Shown piece after piece: positions 26,325 through 35,376 of a DNA stretch of 64,000 nucleotides. The stretch covers positions 2,223,001-2,287,000 of the forward strand of contig NZ_CP036276.1 of assembly GCF_007747995.1 (NCBI RefSeq). Reading direction: 5' to 3'. The position numbers and the translations under genes are program-made. The notes under the pieces are model-generated. The model worked only from the letters and a program-made list of their open reading frames with translations, ran no database searches and was not told the DNA's origin. The stretch is from Symmachiella dynata (GTDB lineage: Bacteria; Planctomycetota; Planctomycetia; Planctomycetales; Planctomycetaceae). Each line of letters starts with the position of its first letter. The first letter of the stretch is position 1.

Positions 26325-28388
26325 TTAATACTGTCCCCAGATGACATGGAAATCCCCTTTGGGATCGGTGTTTTCCACACCCAATTCGACACCAGGGTTT
26401 TCGCTGAGGATTGCAATATAACTGCGGTGCAAATCGGTTAGTGTCGTCGTGTTTCTGGGTTTGAGCAACCGCGAGAGCGTTCGCTCCAAATTGCCGTCGG
26501 TGTAATTCAAATTCAAGCTGTATTCGTTCGACGGGTATCCCGAATATGTCGTGATGGAAGTGCTGGAGGTCACAGGTGCGGCTCCGCTTGGTTGGATTTC
26601 AAGGGGATGCGTCGTGTACTGTCTTTTGAGCACAGAGACGACCTCAGCGGCTTTGGTGCGTTTGAGCGAATTTGAGTCTCCCGCGGGGAGTTCCGAACCT
26701 AGAAAGGTATTTCCTTCGTCATCAATGACGACCAAAGTTTCGATGTTCCATGCCAAGCCGTTGGCAACGTTGATCGTGGCGGAGTCGCTGCTGGGGGTGA
26801 TTTCCAGACGGCCCCGTTCGGTGCGGCAGACCGTGGATAAAAACTGCATCGGCGTGCGAGAACGGATCCAGCCGGAAGAAAAGTGTTGGCCGTTTGTCCA
26901 ATCGACCGACCCTTGCGGCGAATCCTGACCCGCTGACCAAATCGGAAACACAGCGGTGTCGGCATCGAACCGCAATCCATCCGAGGGGGCGACACCGGCG
27001 TACAGCGCGGTGCGTCCCAAGGCGACCGCTGTCTTGGTGCGTTGGTCCAGGAGGGTCACACTCCGCGTGCGCGAGGTGACGCCAAATCCGTCGGATACAG
27101 CGGCATAAGCGAACAACGCACAACTGGTCAAAAAGGCGATACTGGGAATCGTCACCACCAACAAATACAATTGTTGCCGCCGCTTGAGGAAAAAGTAATT
27201 CAACGGGCCGATCACAATCGTGAATGCCGAAATCAACACGATGAAGGCGATTTTGGGGACACCACCCACACCGGGAATTGCAAAATCTGCGAAGGATGAA
27301 TCGGCTTGTCGCGTCGAGATTCCTTGCCGCGTGGTCCATCTCCACGAATCGGGAGTGAGCGAATTCATCATCCACGCCCAATCTTGCGGCGTGCCGGGAA
27401 AAGGGTTGTCGGGCATGGCGATAACGTAGCCCAGCACCTGTGGGTGAAAGGCAAATGTATTGGGGGAATTTTCCCAGTCATAATCGCCGGAGACTTCAGT
27501 GGGAGTCGTTTCAATTTCGCTCACCCCGATCCCCTGCAGCTCTTCTTCGGTGATGATTTTGATCGGTTTGCGGGCATTGATCGGGGCGTGCCGCCATGTC
27601 TCAGCGTCGGTGAGTTCTAATAACCCGCGCAGTTCCGGTACATCGGCAGCTGCCGCTCCGGTTTCGTAGACGAGCAACTTTCCACCGGTGCGGACCCAAT
27701 TGTTGATGGCGGACCGTGCGCCGTCGGGGATCTTTTTCAGCGTCTCCAACGAGAGCGCCATGATGTCTAGGCCCGAGTAATCGACCGCCGATTGGGGAAG
27801 CATGATCGGATCGATGACTTGATAGTCTTCCGACGAGCTAGAGCCATACGGGCTCGTCATCCCTTTGGCCGCTGAGAGAGAGTTGGCCGCGGACGAAAAC
27901 GGTTCGCAGTCGACTTTCTTTGTCGAAACCACCAACAGAGCGGGGCAATTCACCGAATCCGAGCCGTTCTCGGCAAGGCTAATCGAATCGCTGAGGTTTT
28001 TAATCACGCGACCGTTGCGGCGTACGGTGAGCTGTCCACCGGCGTAGGAACCGTATCCCGATTCGCTGACCATAGGGACAGCCATTGTAAATTGCCGGGT
28101 TTCGTTTTGACCGATCGTAATGCGTTGTTGCACGCGCGGTAGTTTGGCGTAACCGTCCGATTCAAATCGAAAGAGGAGTTCTTGCGGTTTGCCGGTGTTA
28201 CGCAGGCGAATTCTTATGGGAGCGTAGCCACCGTATCGGCCCCCCGCCCAGCGCGAATCGACCGTCAACGTCAGGTCCTTGGTGGTCCGCGTGAAATCAG
28301 AGCCGGAGGCGAACAGTTGGGGTGTGCCGGTTGCCGTCAGCAGCAGGATTGCTGCATAAAAGCTGGTTCGAGCGCTCCTGGAGTTCAT
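26325..28388 (-). CDS. Large exported/membrane protein of the MoxR-ABC cluster
   Basis: A 687-residue protein from the ATG at 28388, behind a ggag site; 20 more codons upstream are unlikely. It has a signal peptide (FYAAILLLTATGTPQLFAS), then a beta-rich domain (LTLTVDSRWAGGRYGGYAPI) and a Rossmann/GATase-like middle (LDIMALSLETLKKIPDGARS, then GGKLLVYETGAA). Two transmembrane helices lie near residues 380-400 and 405-430, the first reading IAFIVLISAFTIVIGPLNYF, followed by a C-terminal soluble domain. I recognise no named family, but its middle part resembles the non-catalytic GATase-like domain of proteins that accompany ABC-2 exporters. Its place between MoxR and the exporter implies a shared role. 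Confidence 0.75.
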   Translation of the reverse strand: MNSRSARTSFYAAILLLTATGTPQLFASGSDFTRTTKDLTLTVDSRWAGGRYGGYAPIRIRLRNTGKPQELLFRFESDGYAKLPRVQQRITIGQNETRQFTMAVPMVSESGYGSYAGGQLTVRRNGRVIKNLSDSISLAENGSDSVNCPALLVVSTKKVDCEPFSSAANSLSAAKGMTSPYGSSSSEDYQVIDPIMLPQSAVDYSGLDIMALSLETLKKIPDGARSAINNWVRTGGKLLVYETGAAAADVPELRGLLELTDAETWRHAPINARKPIKIITEEELQGIGVSEIETTPTEVSGDYDWENSPNTFAFHPQVLGYVIAMPDNPFPGTPQDWAWMMNSLTPDSWRWTTRQGISTRQADSSFADFAIPGVGGVPKIAFIVLISAFTIVIGPLNYFFLKRRQQLYLLVVTIPSIAFLTSCALFAYAAVSDGFGVTSRTRSVTLLDQRTKTAVALGRTALYAGVAPSDGLRFDADTAVFPIWSAGQDSPQGSVDWTNGQHFSSGWIRSRTPMQFLSTVCRTERGRLEITPSSDSATINVANGLAWNIETLVVIDDEGNTFLGSELPAGDSNSLKRTKAAEVVSVLKRQYTTHPLEIQPSGAAPVTSSTSITTYSGYPSNEYSLNLNYTDGNLERTLSRLLKPRNTTTLTDLHRSYIAILSENPGVELGVENTDPKGDFHVIWGQY

Positions 28389-28653
28389 GCCGTCTCCTTG
28401 ATCGTACCCAGTAACCCGGTCAGGCATTGCCGCCCGAGAGGTTGCCAATTTGCTTGCTCACACTGTTGGCCCTGGGGGGAGCGTGCAGGTTTTTGATTAC
28501 AATGTCTCAACTGAGCTCATTCCTCAATGTAATTCGAAGATTGATGCTTAGAACCAGTTTCAAAACCGGGTTGCGCTTGTTCTCGAAACTTTCAAACCAG
28601 TGTCAGTGGGAGGCGTCAGAGGGTTTTGAAACGATTTATAGAAAATTCACCCT

Positions 28654-29739
28654 CTACGAGGCTGGGGATAAGTCTTCGGGCAAATCCCGGCCGACTTCGG
28701 GAACGGCGTCGAGCAGGCTTTGGATCATTTTTGCGGGGGTCCAACCTTCTAACCGGGCGGCATAATCCAAAATTAACCGATGCCCCAGGACGCTGACGGC
28801 CACTTTTTTTACTTCGTCGAAACCGACGTTCGGTTTACCCGCTAATAGTGCCGCAGCGCGCGATGTGCCGGCCAATGCGATCGCAGCCCGCGGCGAAGCA
28901 CCGAATTTGACAAATTTGCGAACCGTTTCGGGAGCATCCGCACGGTCGGGATGCGTGGCGGTGACCAGCCGGGCGATGTATCCGGAAACAGCGCGGGGCA
29001 GATGGATGGCGTCGACCTTGTCAAACAGCGTCTCCAATTCCATGGCGGAGACAACCGGCGAAAGTTCCGGCGGTTGTCCGTGGCTGCGTGTGGTGATGAT
29101 CTCCTGTAACGTCTCGCTGGAGACGTTATTCACACTGAGTTTGAACGTGAATCGGTCGAGCTGCGCTTCGGGGAGCGGATAGGTCCCCTCCAATTCAATG
29201 GGGTTTTGTGTCGCCAAAACAAAAAACGGCAAGGGGAGCGGATGCGTTTCTCCCAGGACAGTGACGCGGCGTTCCTGCATCGCTTCCAGCAGAGCGGATT
29301 GGGTTTTGGGGCTGGCGCGATTGATTTCGTCCGCCAATACTAAGTTGGCGAAAATCGGTCCTTTGTGAAACACCAGGCTCCGGGATCCTTGTTGGTTCTC
29401 TTCCAGAATCGGCGAACCGACAATATCACTCGGCAGCAAGTCGGGTGTGAATTGCAAGCGGCGGAAATCCAAACCGAGCAATTTGGACAACGACTTGATC
29501 AATTCGGTCTTGCCAAGTCCCGGCAACCCTTCGAGCAACATATGTCCACGGGCCATCAGCGCGATGACGACCAACTCCAACAATTCCTCCTGGCCGAGAA
29601 TCGCCCGTTTCAAACCTGAGAGCAGTCGTTGTAAAGTGGCTCGCGCCTCCTCAAGCTCGTGCGGCGGCACCAAGCGTTCGCTGTCACGATCTCCGTCGAC
29701 AGTAGCGTCGGCGGTTCCCACGTTTTCACGGTCCATCAC
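28654..29739 (-). CDS. MoxR family AAA+ ATPase
   Basis: A 361-residue ATPase: Walker A LEGLPGLGKTELI (about 69-81), Walker B LVLADEINRASPKTQ, sensor-1 VLATQNPIELEGTYPLPEAQ, and the C-terminal lid with FGASPRAAIAL. These are diagnostic for MoxR. It starts MMD, so either of two adjacent ATG codons may be used. MoxR proteins act as chaperone-like ATPases on vWA-domain partners; the DUF58 protein of the cluster is the likely partner. About 265 bases separate it from the next gene of the cluster. Confidence 0.93.
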   Translation of the reverse strand: MMDRENVGTADATVDGDRDSERLVPPHELEEARATLQRLLSGLKRAILGQEELLELVVIALMARGHMLLEGLPGLGKTELIKSLSKLLGLDFRRLQFTPDLLPSDIVGSPILEENQQGSRSLVFHKGPIFANLVLADEINRASPKTQSALLEAMQERRVTVLGETHPLPLPFFVLATQNPIELEGTYPLPEAQLDRFTFKLSVNNVSSETLQEIITTRSHGQPPELSPVVSAMELETLFDKVDAIHLPRAVSGYIARLVTATHPDRADAPETVRKFVKFGASPRAAIALAGTSRAAALLAGKPNVGFDEVKKVAVSVLGHRLILDYAARLEGWTPAKMIQSLLDAVPEVGRDLPEDLSPAS

Positions 29740-29806
29740 GGGCGTCTCCTCTAGGTGATCATTCGCAGTCTTGTGTGTGTGTGAAATGACGGGGAAGCAT
29801 TATTCG

Positions 29807-31213
29807 TCAAGGTTTGGAGGTATCGAAATACTTGCGGACCGCAGCGCGGTGTTTGGGGCTGAGGCGGCGTTGCACGGTGGTGGACCCAGCGGACGCCGCA
29901 CTGTCGTGCGCGGCACTGCGGGGAGCAGCGGCAGCCGGATCGACATCCGGCGCGGAGGCCTTAATACTGTCGATTTCATCCTTCGCCTGTTCGCGGAATC
30001 CTTGCGGCAGGACACTCTCTTTAAATTTGACCCCTTGTTGATCCGATTCATCACCCCAAGACATCGCCGCATCGCCGCGTCCGCGATTGACACCACCGCT
30101 GCCGGGGCGGCCGTTATTGGAATTGGCGCTGCCTTGTTGTCCCGGACCTTGGCACATCCCACCTTGGCATTGCCCCCCTTCGCACTGCCCGTTTGGGCAT
30201 TGGCCATTTTGGCAAGCTTTGCAATTTTTACGGATCTCTTTCAGTTTATCTTGCTCTTGTTCTAGAAACTTTCGCAGTTGTTCGAGTTGTTGTTGCCGCG
30301 CGGCGCCGCCTTTAGCCAGTTTCAGCTTTCCGTTCTTCATCAGTTTTTGCAGGTCATCTTGCATCCCTTGGGGGGCATTGGCGAGGTTGCCATTTTTGCT
30401 CAATTTGCTGAGGGCGTCGGCCAATTGTTTTTCCAACAGCAGCTTGCGCTCCAGCGTTAATTTCTCGCCGCTCAATTCGGCCCGCCGTAATTCTTCGGCC
30501 GCTTCCGTCGCTTTGGACATGTTGATTTCGGCACTTGTCATCCGCGTTTGCATTCGTTCACGGAGCGCATCCAGCGTTTCCCATTTCTCACTGGTCAAAG
30601 GTGACTGTTCGGTCTCTTCGACGAGTCGCTGGATTTCTTCTTTGAGTTTTTCCTCTTCGGCTTCTTCCAACACGGTGGTCGCTTCGAGTTCAGCCAGCAA
30701 TTCCTCCAACTGTTCGGTGGCATTGCGGGCCGCTGTGTTTTTCAGCACCGGTGCGGTCGAGGCCTCTCTCAAAGGCACAAAACAGGCCGCCACGGCGAAC
30801 ATCAACGGCAACGCCAAATAACTGGCAAAGCGCGTGGGGCGGTATTTGGGCAGTGCCTGACGGTACTGCAGGTCCAACTTTGGCAAGCGGTCTCGCCAAA
30901 ACGGATCCGGCCGTTCGGTCAGGGTCATCAATAATCCCCCGGTCCCTAGGGCCTCATCCAACAGTGCGACCGAATCGTCGCGACTGCACCAACTGCGGCG
31001 GGCATACCACCAGGCGGCGACAGCCGTGGGGACTGCACAAAGGGCGATCCATAAGACGTGCGGCCACAATTGGGGGATCAACAGTTTGACCACCAGCACA
31101 ATAGTGCCGAAGCTGAAAAGAAAGACAGCGCCAAACTCAGCCGCGCGTCGGAGGAATTCTCCGATGCGCACGCGTTTGAGGAATTGATCGATCCATTTAT
31201 CCGCGGAACCCAT
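29807..31213 (-). CDS. DUF4175-like membrane coiled-coil protein with Cys-pentapeptide repeats
   Basis: A 468-residue protein. Three hydrophobic segments lie near the N-terminus (about 24-45, 50-68 and 128-146). A long acidic coiled coil follows (about 160-330), rich in Glu, Lys, Leu. Then comes CKACQNGQCPNGQCEGGQC, continuing with two more Cys: a CxxC followed by four C-x4 steps of the form C-x-x-G-Q. The C-terminal part is Gly/Asn-rich, then helical. The order resembles the DUF4175-like proteins that head MoxR clusters in planctomycetes. The Cys run could bind metal or form disulfides. It is the first gene of the six-gene minus-strand cluster, 67 bases before moxR. Confidence 0.75.
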   Translation of the reverse strand: MGSADKWIDQFLKRVRIGEFLRRAAEFGAVFLFSFGTIVLVVKLLIPQLWPHVLWIALCAVPTAVAAWWYARRSWCSRDDSVALLDEALGTGGLLMTLTERPDPFWRDRLPKLDLQYRQALPKYRPTRFASYLALPLMFAVAACFVPLREASTAPVLKNTAARNATEQLEELLAELEATTVLEEAEEEKLKEEIQRLVEETEQSPLTSEKWETLDALRERMQTRMTSAEINMSKATEAAEELRRAELSGEKLTLERKLLLEKQLADALSKLSKNGNLANAPQGMQDDLQKLMKNGKLKLAKGGAARQQQLEQLRKFLEQEQDKLKEIRKNCKACQNGQCPNGQCEGGQCQGGMCQGPGQQGSANSNNGRPGSGGVNRGRGDAAMSWGDESDQQGVKFKESVLPQGFREQAKDEIDSIKASAPDVDPAAAAPRSAAHDSAASAGSTTVQRRLSPKHRAAVRKYFDTSKP

Positions 31214-31410
31214 GAGCGCTCCTTGGTCTTTCGGGTGTGAACGAATTCATTGGCACTTCCCGGTCTAAGGCCGAGAGGCCGACGCCGGTTATTGTATCCG
31301 TGTCGGCGGTCGTGCGACACCCCTTTTAGGGGCAACAACGCGGTTGGTGCCGTTTTTCGTCGTGTTGGCCGTAGTCGCTTTTCCTCACGCCTCTCGCCTC
31401 AAGCCTCCCG

Positions 31411-31851
31411 TCAGGAGATCGCAACGGCTTTTCCCGTGGCGTGGCTTTCGGACAGCGCTTGTCGCCAGCGGGTTGACTCGGGGGTTTCTTTAGACGGCTC
31501 TGCGGGCGTCCATTCGGCTGATTCCAGGTTCGCGATACCGTGATTGCCGACGAGCGTTAATTGGATGCTGGATGACTCAACCGTGCCGCTCTCAAGAGTA
31601 GCGAACAACGTGGTACCCGACGCGCACGTGACCAAGACTGTCGCCTGTCGTTGAAGGTCACCACGCACCATCAAGCGTGCCGGCGGACTGTCGAACAATT
31701 CCCGCGCCATGCCCATGGCGGTGATACAACCGGATTGGAGGTCCGCATCAGTGCGGGATGATTTGAGGTACACACGCAACGCGACCGGCGATCCAATCTG
31801 GCCATTGGCCACCGCTTGCTGGAGCTTGGGTTGTAATTCTAGTAACGTCAC
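31411..31851 (-). CDS. Small protein of unknown function
   Basis: A 146-residue protein starting MTLLELQPKLQQAVANGQIG. The middle alternates short beta strands (ARLMVRGDLQRQATVLVTCA, then TTLFATLESG) and ends with ESAEW. The strand pattern with IQLTLVGNHGIANLE faintly recalls the C-terminal domain of Gfo/Idh/MocA oxidoreductases, but no Rossmann domain is attached. I would not assign a function. Codon use and its fit between neighbours make a real gene likely. It lies 82 bases downstream of the RfbD-like gene on the same strand. Confidence 0.6.
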   Translation of the reverse strand: MTLLELQPKLQQAVANGQIGSPVALRVYLKSSRTDADLQSGCITAMGMARELFDSPPARLMVRGDLQRQATVLVTCASGTTLFATLESGTVESSSIQLTLVGNHGIANLESAEWTPAEPSKETPESTRWRQALSESHATGKAVAIS

Positions 31852-31933
31852 CTATGCCTCCCACTGACCTGACAATTTCCGAATACGAGCATACCCGGAT
31901 CCTTCGTCGCTAGCAAAGCGGCGGGCTGTCGAA

Positions 31934-32782
31934 CTAACGCCGCGACAAAAAATTCGCCAACGCCTCTTGCCAAGGGGGCATTTCCAGGCCGGTTGCATCG
32001 GTGAGTTTTTGGCAGGACAACACACTGTAGGGGGGGCGGGCAGCGGGGGCGCCGAATTCGGCGGTTGTTATGGGGCTCAGCTCGACCTGTGTTCCCGATT
32101 GACGGAAAATCTCTGCGGCAAACTCGAACCAGGTCATGCTGCCTGAATTGGTGGCGTGATACAAACCGTATTGATCGGTTTCGATCAAGGCCGCAATAGC
32201 GCGGGCGACGTCGACCGTCCAACTGGGGGTGCAGCGTTGGTCGTTCACGACGCTTAACTGATCGCGTTCGCTGCCGAGACGTAACATGGTCTCCACAAAA
32301 TTTCCCTTGCCCCGCGTTGAGGCGATTCCATACAGCCCGCAGGTGCGTATGACGAAATGCCGCGGACAAATGCTGCTGACGAATTCCTCGCCGGCGCGTT
32401 TGCTCTGGGCATAGGCGCCTTGCGGGCCGGGGGGATCGTCTTCGGTATAGGGCACCGCACGCTGCGCGTCTTGCCCGAAGACATAGTCGCTGCTGATATG
32501 GGCCAATCCAATTCCCAAATCAGCGCACGACTGCGCGAGGTTTTTCGGTCCGGTTGCGTTCACGGCATACGCAACTTCCGGTTCCTCTTCGGCTTTGTCC
32601 ACCAGGTTGTAAGCGGCGCAATTGATTACGAAATCGGGTTGGATTTCTCGCAACTTGGCCGCGACGTCGTCGGGGCGGGTGATATCTAACTCCGCATGTC
32701 CCAAAGGGACCACGTCGTTTCCAAGTAAAGGGAGTAAGTCGCTGGCGAGTTGTCCCCGCGCCCCAGTCAGTGCAATTCGCAT
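31934..32782 (-). CDS. rfbD: dTDP-4-dehydrorhamnose reductase (RfbD-like)
   Basis: A 282-residue short-chain-type reductase: NAD(P) site MRIALTGARGQLASDLLPLL, PDFVINCAAYNLVDKAEEEP, ISSDYVFGQDAQRAVPYTED (family SSDYVF motif), catalytic YAQSKRAGEE, and CGLYGIASTRGKGNFVET. These match RmlD/RfbD, the last step of dTDP-L-rhamnose synthesis. No other rml gene is in the window, so a related sugar-nucleotide reductase is possible. Its start is 230 bp from the second IS copy. Confidence 0.88.
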   Translation of the reverse strand: MRIALTGARGQLASDLLPLLGNDVVPLGHAELDITRPDDVAAKLREIQPDFVINCAAYNLVDKAEEEPEVAYAVNATGPKNLAQSCADLGIGLAHISSDYVFGQDAQRAVPYTEDDPPGPQGAYAQSKRAGEEFVSSICPRHFVIRTCGLYGIASTRGKGNFVETMLRLGSERDQLSVVNDQRCTPSWTVDVARAIAALIETDQYGLYHATNSGSMTWFEFAAEIFRQSGTQVELSPITTAEFGAPAARPPYSVLSCQKLTDATGLEMPPWQEALANFLSRR

Positions 32783-32998
32783 GGATGTCGTCGAGCCGAA
32801 AGAGAAGGTGATCGTTTGATTAAAATAGAATGATCCCCATTGCAGGCCAACGCAGCAAGGTCGGCGCGCGAATTGATCGTGACTACCATAGCGGATTTCG
32901 GGGGCGTTGCGTTAGCAGCAGTTTGAAAAACCAAAGCATTCGCGAGCCGGGGGCCACGACTGGCTAGTCCAGCACTGTTTTTGGTAGTTGCGCGTTTT

Positions 32999-33015
32999 GC
33001 ACTGGCGGACAAGCC
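32999..33015. repeat. Left half of a palindromic repeat split by IS copy 2
   Basis: The half-palindrome actggcggacaagcc (33001-33015, preceded by gc) abuts the IS. The other half, gacaagcccaccagtggcac, follows the IS from 34490. The eight bases gacaagcc occur on both sides. Reverse-complemented, the insertion point coincides with that of IS copy 1. Confidence 0.8.
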
Positions 33016-34489
33016 CCAATCCTGTTCGGCACGGAATTTGCGCCATGGGCTTTGGTAGTCTTTCATAACTGCCAATTTGACGGAGAGGCGCCCTGTGGCC
33101 AGGAAGAAAGCGAAGCGGGTTTCCGATGCGGATTTGACCGGACTGAAATATCTGAAACGAATCTCTTCGCTGCTCAAACGCTTGCGGCCCGTCGGCTGCG
33201 AACGGGACAAAGCGGGCAATCGCGACTTGTTTTTTGATCAGTATTGCGGGTTGATACTGCTGTACATGTTCAACCCGATCGTCACTTCGCTGCGCGGCAT
33301 GCAACAAACCAGCCAACTCAAAAAAGTGCAGCGCTTGCTGGGCTGCCAACGGGCTTCGCTGGGTTCGTTGTCCGAAGCGGCACGTGTGTTTGACCCGGAA
33401 TTGCTGCGGGAAATCGCCGGTGAACTGCTCCAGCGCGCTCCGCAACGCGCCGACTGCGACCCGCGGCTGAAAGACTTCGCGCAGACCTTGACCGCCGTCG
33501 ACGGCAGCCTGCTGAAGAAGCTGCCGCAAATCACGCAGGCCTGTTTTGCCACCCGCAACGATCGCGGTTTTAAGCTGCACGCGCACTTTGAAATCCTCAA
33601 AGGCGTGCCTGTCAAATCGGCAGTCACCGACGCCAGCGGCCAAGGACCGGCCAATGAAAAAAACGTGTTGCGCAGCCAATTGGAACCGGATCGCTGCTAC
33701 GTGATCGATCGCGGTTACGAACAATTTTCGCTGTTCAACGCGATCGTCGATGTCGGCAGCAGCTACGTTTGCCGCATCCGCAACGACCGCGCGTTTACGG
33801 CTGACGAGGTTCGCGAACTGGACGAGGAGGCGCGGGCGGCGGGCGTGTTGGAAGACGCCATCGGCCAACTCGGTTCGCCCAAATCGCGACGGATTGAGCA
33901 TCCGCAGCATCGCGTGCGGCGGGTGGTGATTCGCGCCGAAACGCATCCCAAGCGAGGCGGACGCAAGCGGGCCGCTGCCACGCACGACGTCGTGCTGGTG
34001 ACGAACTTGCTGGACGTGCCGGCGGAAATCATCGCGTTGATTTATCGCAGTCGCTGGATGATCGAATTGTACTTTCGGTTTTTGAAACATGTGCTGGGCT
34101 GCCGCAAGTTATTAAGCGACTGTGACAACGGAATCGAAATTCAAACGTACTGTGCGATCATCGCTTGCCTGCTGATCAGCCTAGTGACCGGCCGCAAGCC
34201 GACGCTGCGGACGTATGAAATGCTTTGTTATTACTTCCAAGGTTTGGCGGATGAAGAAGAACTACTGGCCCACATAAACCGTTTGCCGCCGCACGCCACG
34301 ACAAGCGTCTAACCCCACTCGCTCCGCGACTCCCCGCAGATGACGAGCCGCTCAACGCTGCGCTGAGACAACTCCCCACCCCACCAACCGCAGCCCTTGC
34401 AGCCACGCCCTCCCCCAAAAAACAAGCAAACACACCGCCACCTTGCCATCACGCCCAACAATAGCAACAATCGAGCCGAACAGGATTGG
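33016..34489 (+). mobile_element. IS4-family insertion sequence, copy 2 (1474 bp)
   Basis: Same element as copy 1, in opposite orientation: ends begin ccaatcctgttcggc, length is identical, and the perfect 8-bp direct repeat gacaagcc (33008-33015 and 34490-34497) marks the target duplication. This copy fixes the element ends most clearly. The non-coding tail after the transposase stop is also conserved. Together the two copies bracket about 28 kb in inverted orientation. Confidence 0.94.
33095..34312 (+). CDS. IS4-family transposase (DDE, YREK type), copy 2
   Basis: A 405-residue transposase starting at the GTG at 33095 behind GGAGAGG; TTG at 33077 is an alternative. It has the same catalytic segments as copy 1 (TAVDGSLLK, VIDRGYEQFS, and the YREK stretch IYRSRWMIELYFRFLK). 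Five residues differ from copy 1, including Ala for Val in the EEARAAGVLE stretch and Ile for Leu in AEIIALIYR. It is intact. Confidence 0.93.
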   Translation: MARKKAKRVSDADLTGLKYLKRISSLLKRLRPVGCERDKAGNRDLFFDQYCGLILLYMFNPIVTSLRGMQQTSQLKKVQRLLGCQRASLGSLSEAARVFDPELLREIAGELLQRAPQRADCDPRLKDFAQTLTAVDGSLLKKLPQITQACFATRNDRGFKLHAHFEILKGVPVKSAVTDASGQGPANEKNVLRSQLEPDRCYVIDRGYEQFSLFNAIVDVGSSYVCRIRNDRAFTADEVRELDEEARAAGVLEDAIGQLGSPKSRRIEHPQHRVRRVVIRAETHPKRGGRKRAAATHDVVLVTNLLDVPAEIIALIYRSRWMIELYFRFLKHVLGCRKLLSDCDNGIEIQTYCAIIACLLISLVTGRKPTLRTYEMLCYYFQGLADEEELLAHINRLPPHATTSV

Positions 34490-34510
34490 GACAAGCCCAC
34501 CAGTGGCACC
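34490..34510. repeat. Right half of the palindrome split by IS copy 2
   Basis: gacaagcccaccagtggcac follows the IS and completes the palindrome begun at 32999. One stem position is mismatched compared with the copy at 3396. The first eight bases duplicate the left flank. Confidence 0.75.
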
Positions 34511-34527
34511 CTTTTTCGGGCGGGCTG

Positions 34528-35271
34528 TTAGGCGGCGCGACGAATTTGGACATCGACAGCCGCTTGGCGACGCGCCCAAAGGCAGCAAGGGACTTGCGGT
34601 CGTGCTGTTTCGTTGGCAATCCATTGGTGCCACTCGAACCGCGAGATGGCTTGTTTCGGCAAGTGCAGCGAAACTGCGATTTTCCCGGCGCGTGGGCGGC
34701 GTCCTAACACCCAATTCCAGGTCCGTTGATCAGAGAGCGCGTCGGGCACCATGATCTTGGTCGTCGAACCGGGAAAACGGGAGAACAGCCGCGTATAACA
34801 GGAGGGCAGATGTCCCACTGGATTTTGGAGCTGAACAGGATCGTGCCGGACAAGGAACATCAATGATCCGCCGGCACGCAAATACCCGGCCATGTGCGCC
34901 GTCCAGCGCAAGGTGGCGTCCTCAAATAGGTCACCAGTCAGCAATTCACTGCCGTGCACGATGACGAGATCAAATTTTCCATCTTCGCCCAGTCGCTGGG
35001 CATCGTCCTTCCAGTGGTGAAATTCGACGTCTGGAAGCGTTTGGATGGCGGATTTGAGTGACAAGGCATCTTGTTCGTAGGCGGTCACTTCCAGCGAAAG
35101 CCGGTCTAAATGACGCGTGAGCTGCCCGGTCCCACAACCGATTTCCAGGACGCGGGATCCGGGTAACAATTCGTGTTCGGTCACCACATACCGTAGCAAT
35201 CGCCGGGAATACCGTTCTGGCGGATCGCTGGACGCGATTTTGAGACGAGACTGGGTGGCTGGATTCACGAT
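34528..35271 (-). CDS. Class I SAM-dependent methyltransferase
   Basis: A 247-residue protein from the GTG at 35271, chosen because gagggg lies seven bases upstream; an ATG at 35376 would add 35 residues lacking family features. The SAM motif is SRVLEIGCGTGQLTRHL, followed by the acidic VTAYEQD, DLVIVHGSELL and RAGGSLMFLVRHDP. It belongs to the Methyltransf_11/25 type; the substrate is unknown. The C-terminus (RFPGSTTKIMVPDALSDQRT onward) ends just inside the region next to IS copy 2, only 18 bases from the palindrome, but the frame looks complete. Confidence 0.85.
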   Translation of the reverse strand: MVNPATQSRLKIASSDPPERYSRRLLRYVVTEHELLPGSRVLEIGCGTGQLTRHLDRLSLEVTAYEQDALSLKSAIQTLPDVEFHHWKDDAQRLGEDGKFDLVIVHGSELLTGDLFEDATLRWTAHMAGYLRAGGSLMFLVRHDPVQLQNPVGHLPSCYTRLFSRFPGSTTKIMVPDALSDQRTWNWVLGRRPRAGKIAVSLHLPKQAISRFEWHQWIANETARPQVPCCLWARRQAAVDVQIRRAA

Positions 35272-35376
35272 TTTCCCCTCTCCCTTCCGTGGAATCTGAC
35301 GGGAATTTGACGACTTGCGGGCGGAGTCTATCTCAGATGGGTGAAATCGGTCAATATGAGCGTGTTGGCCGTGCAA

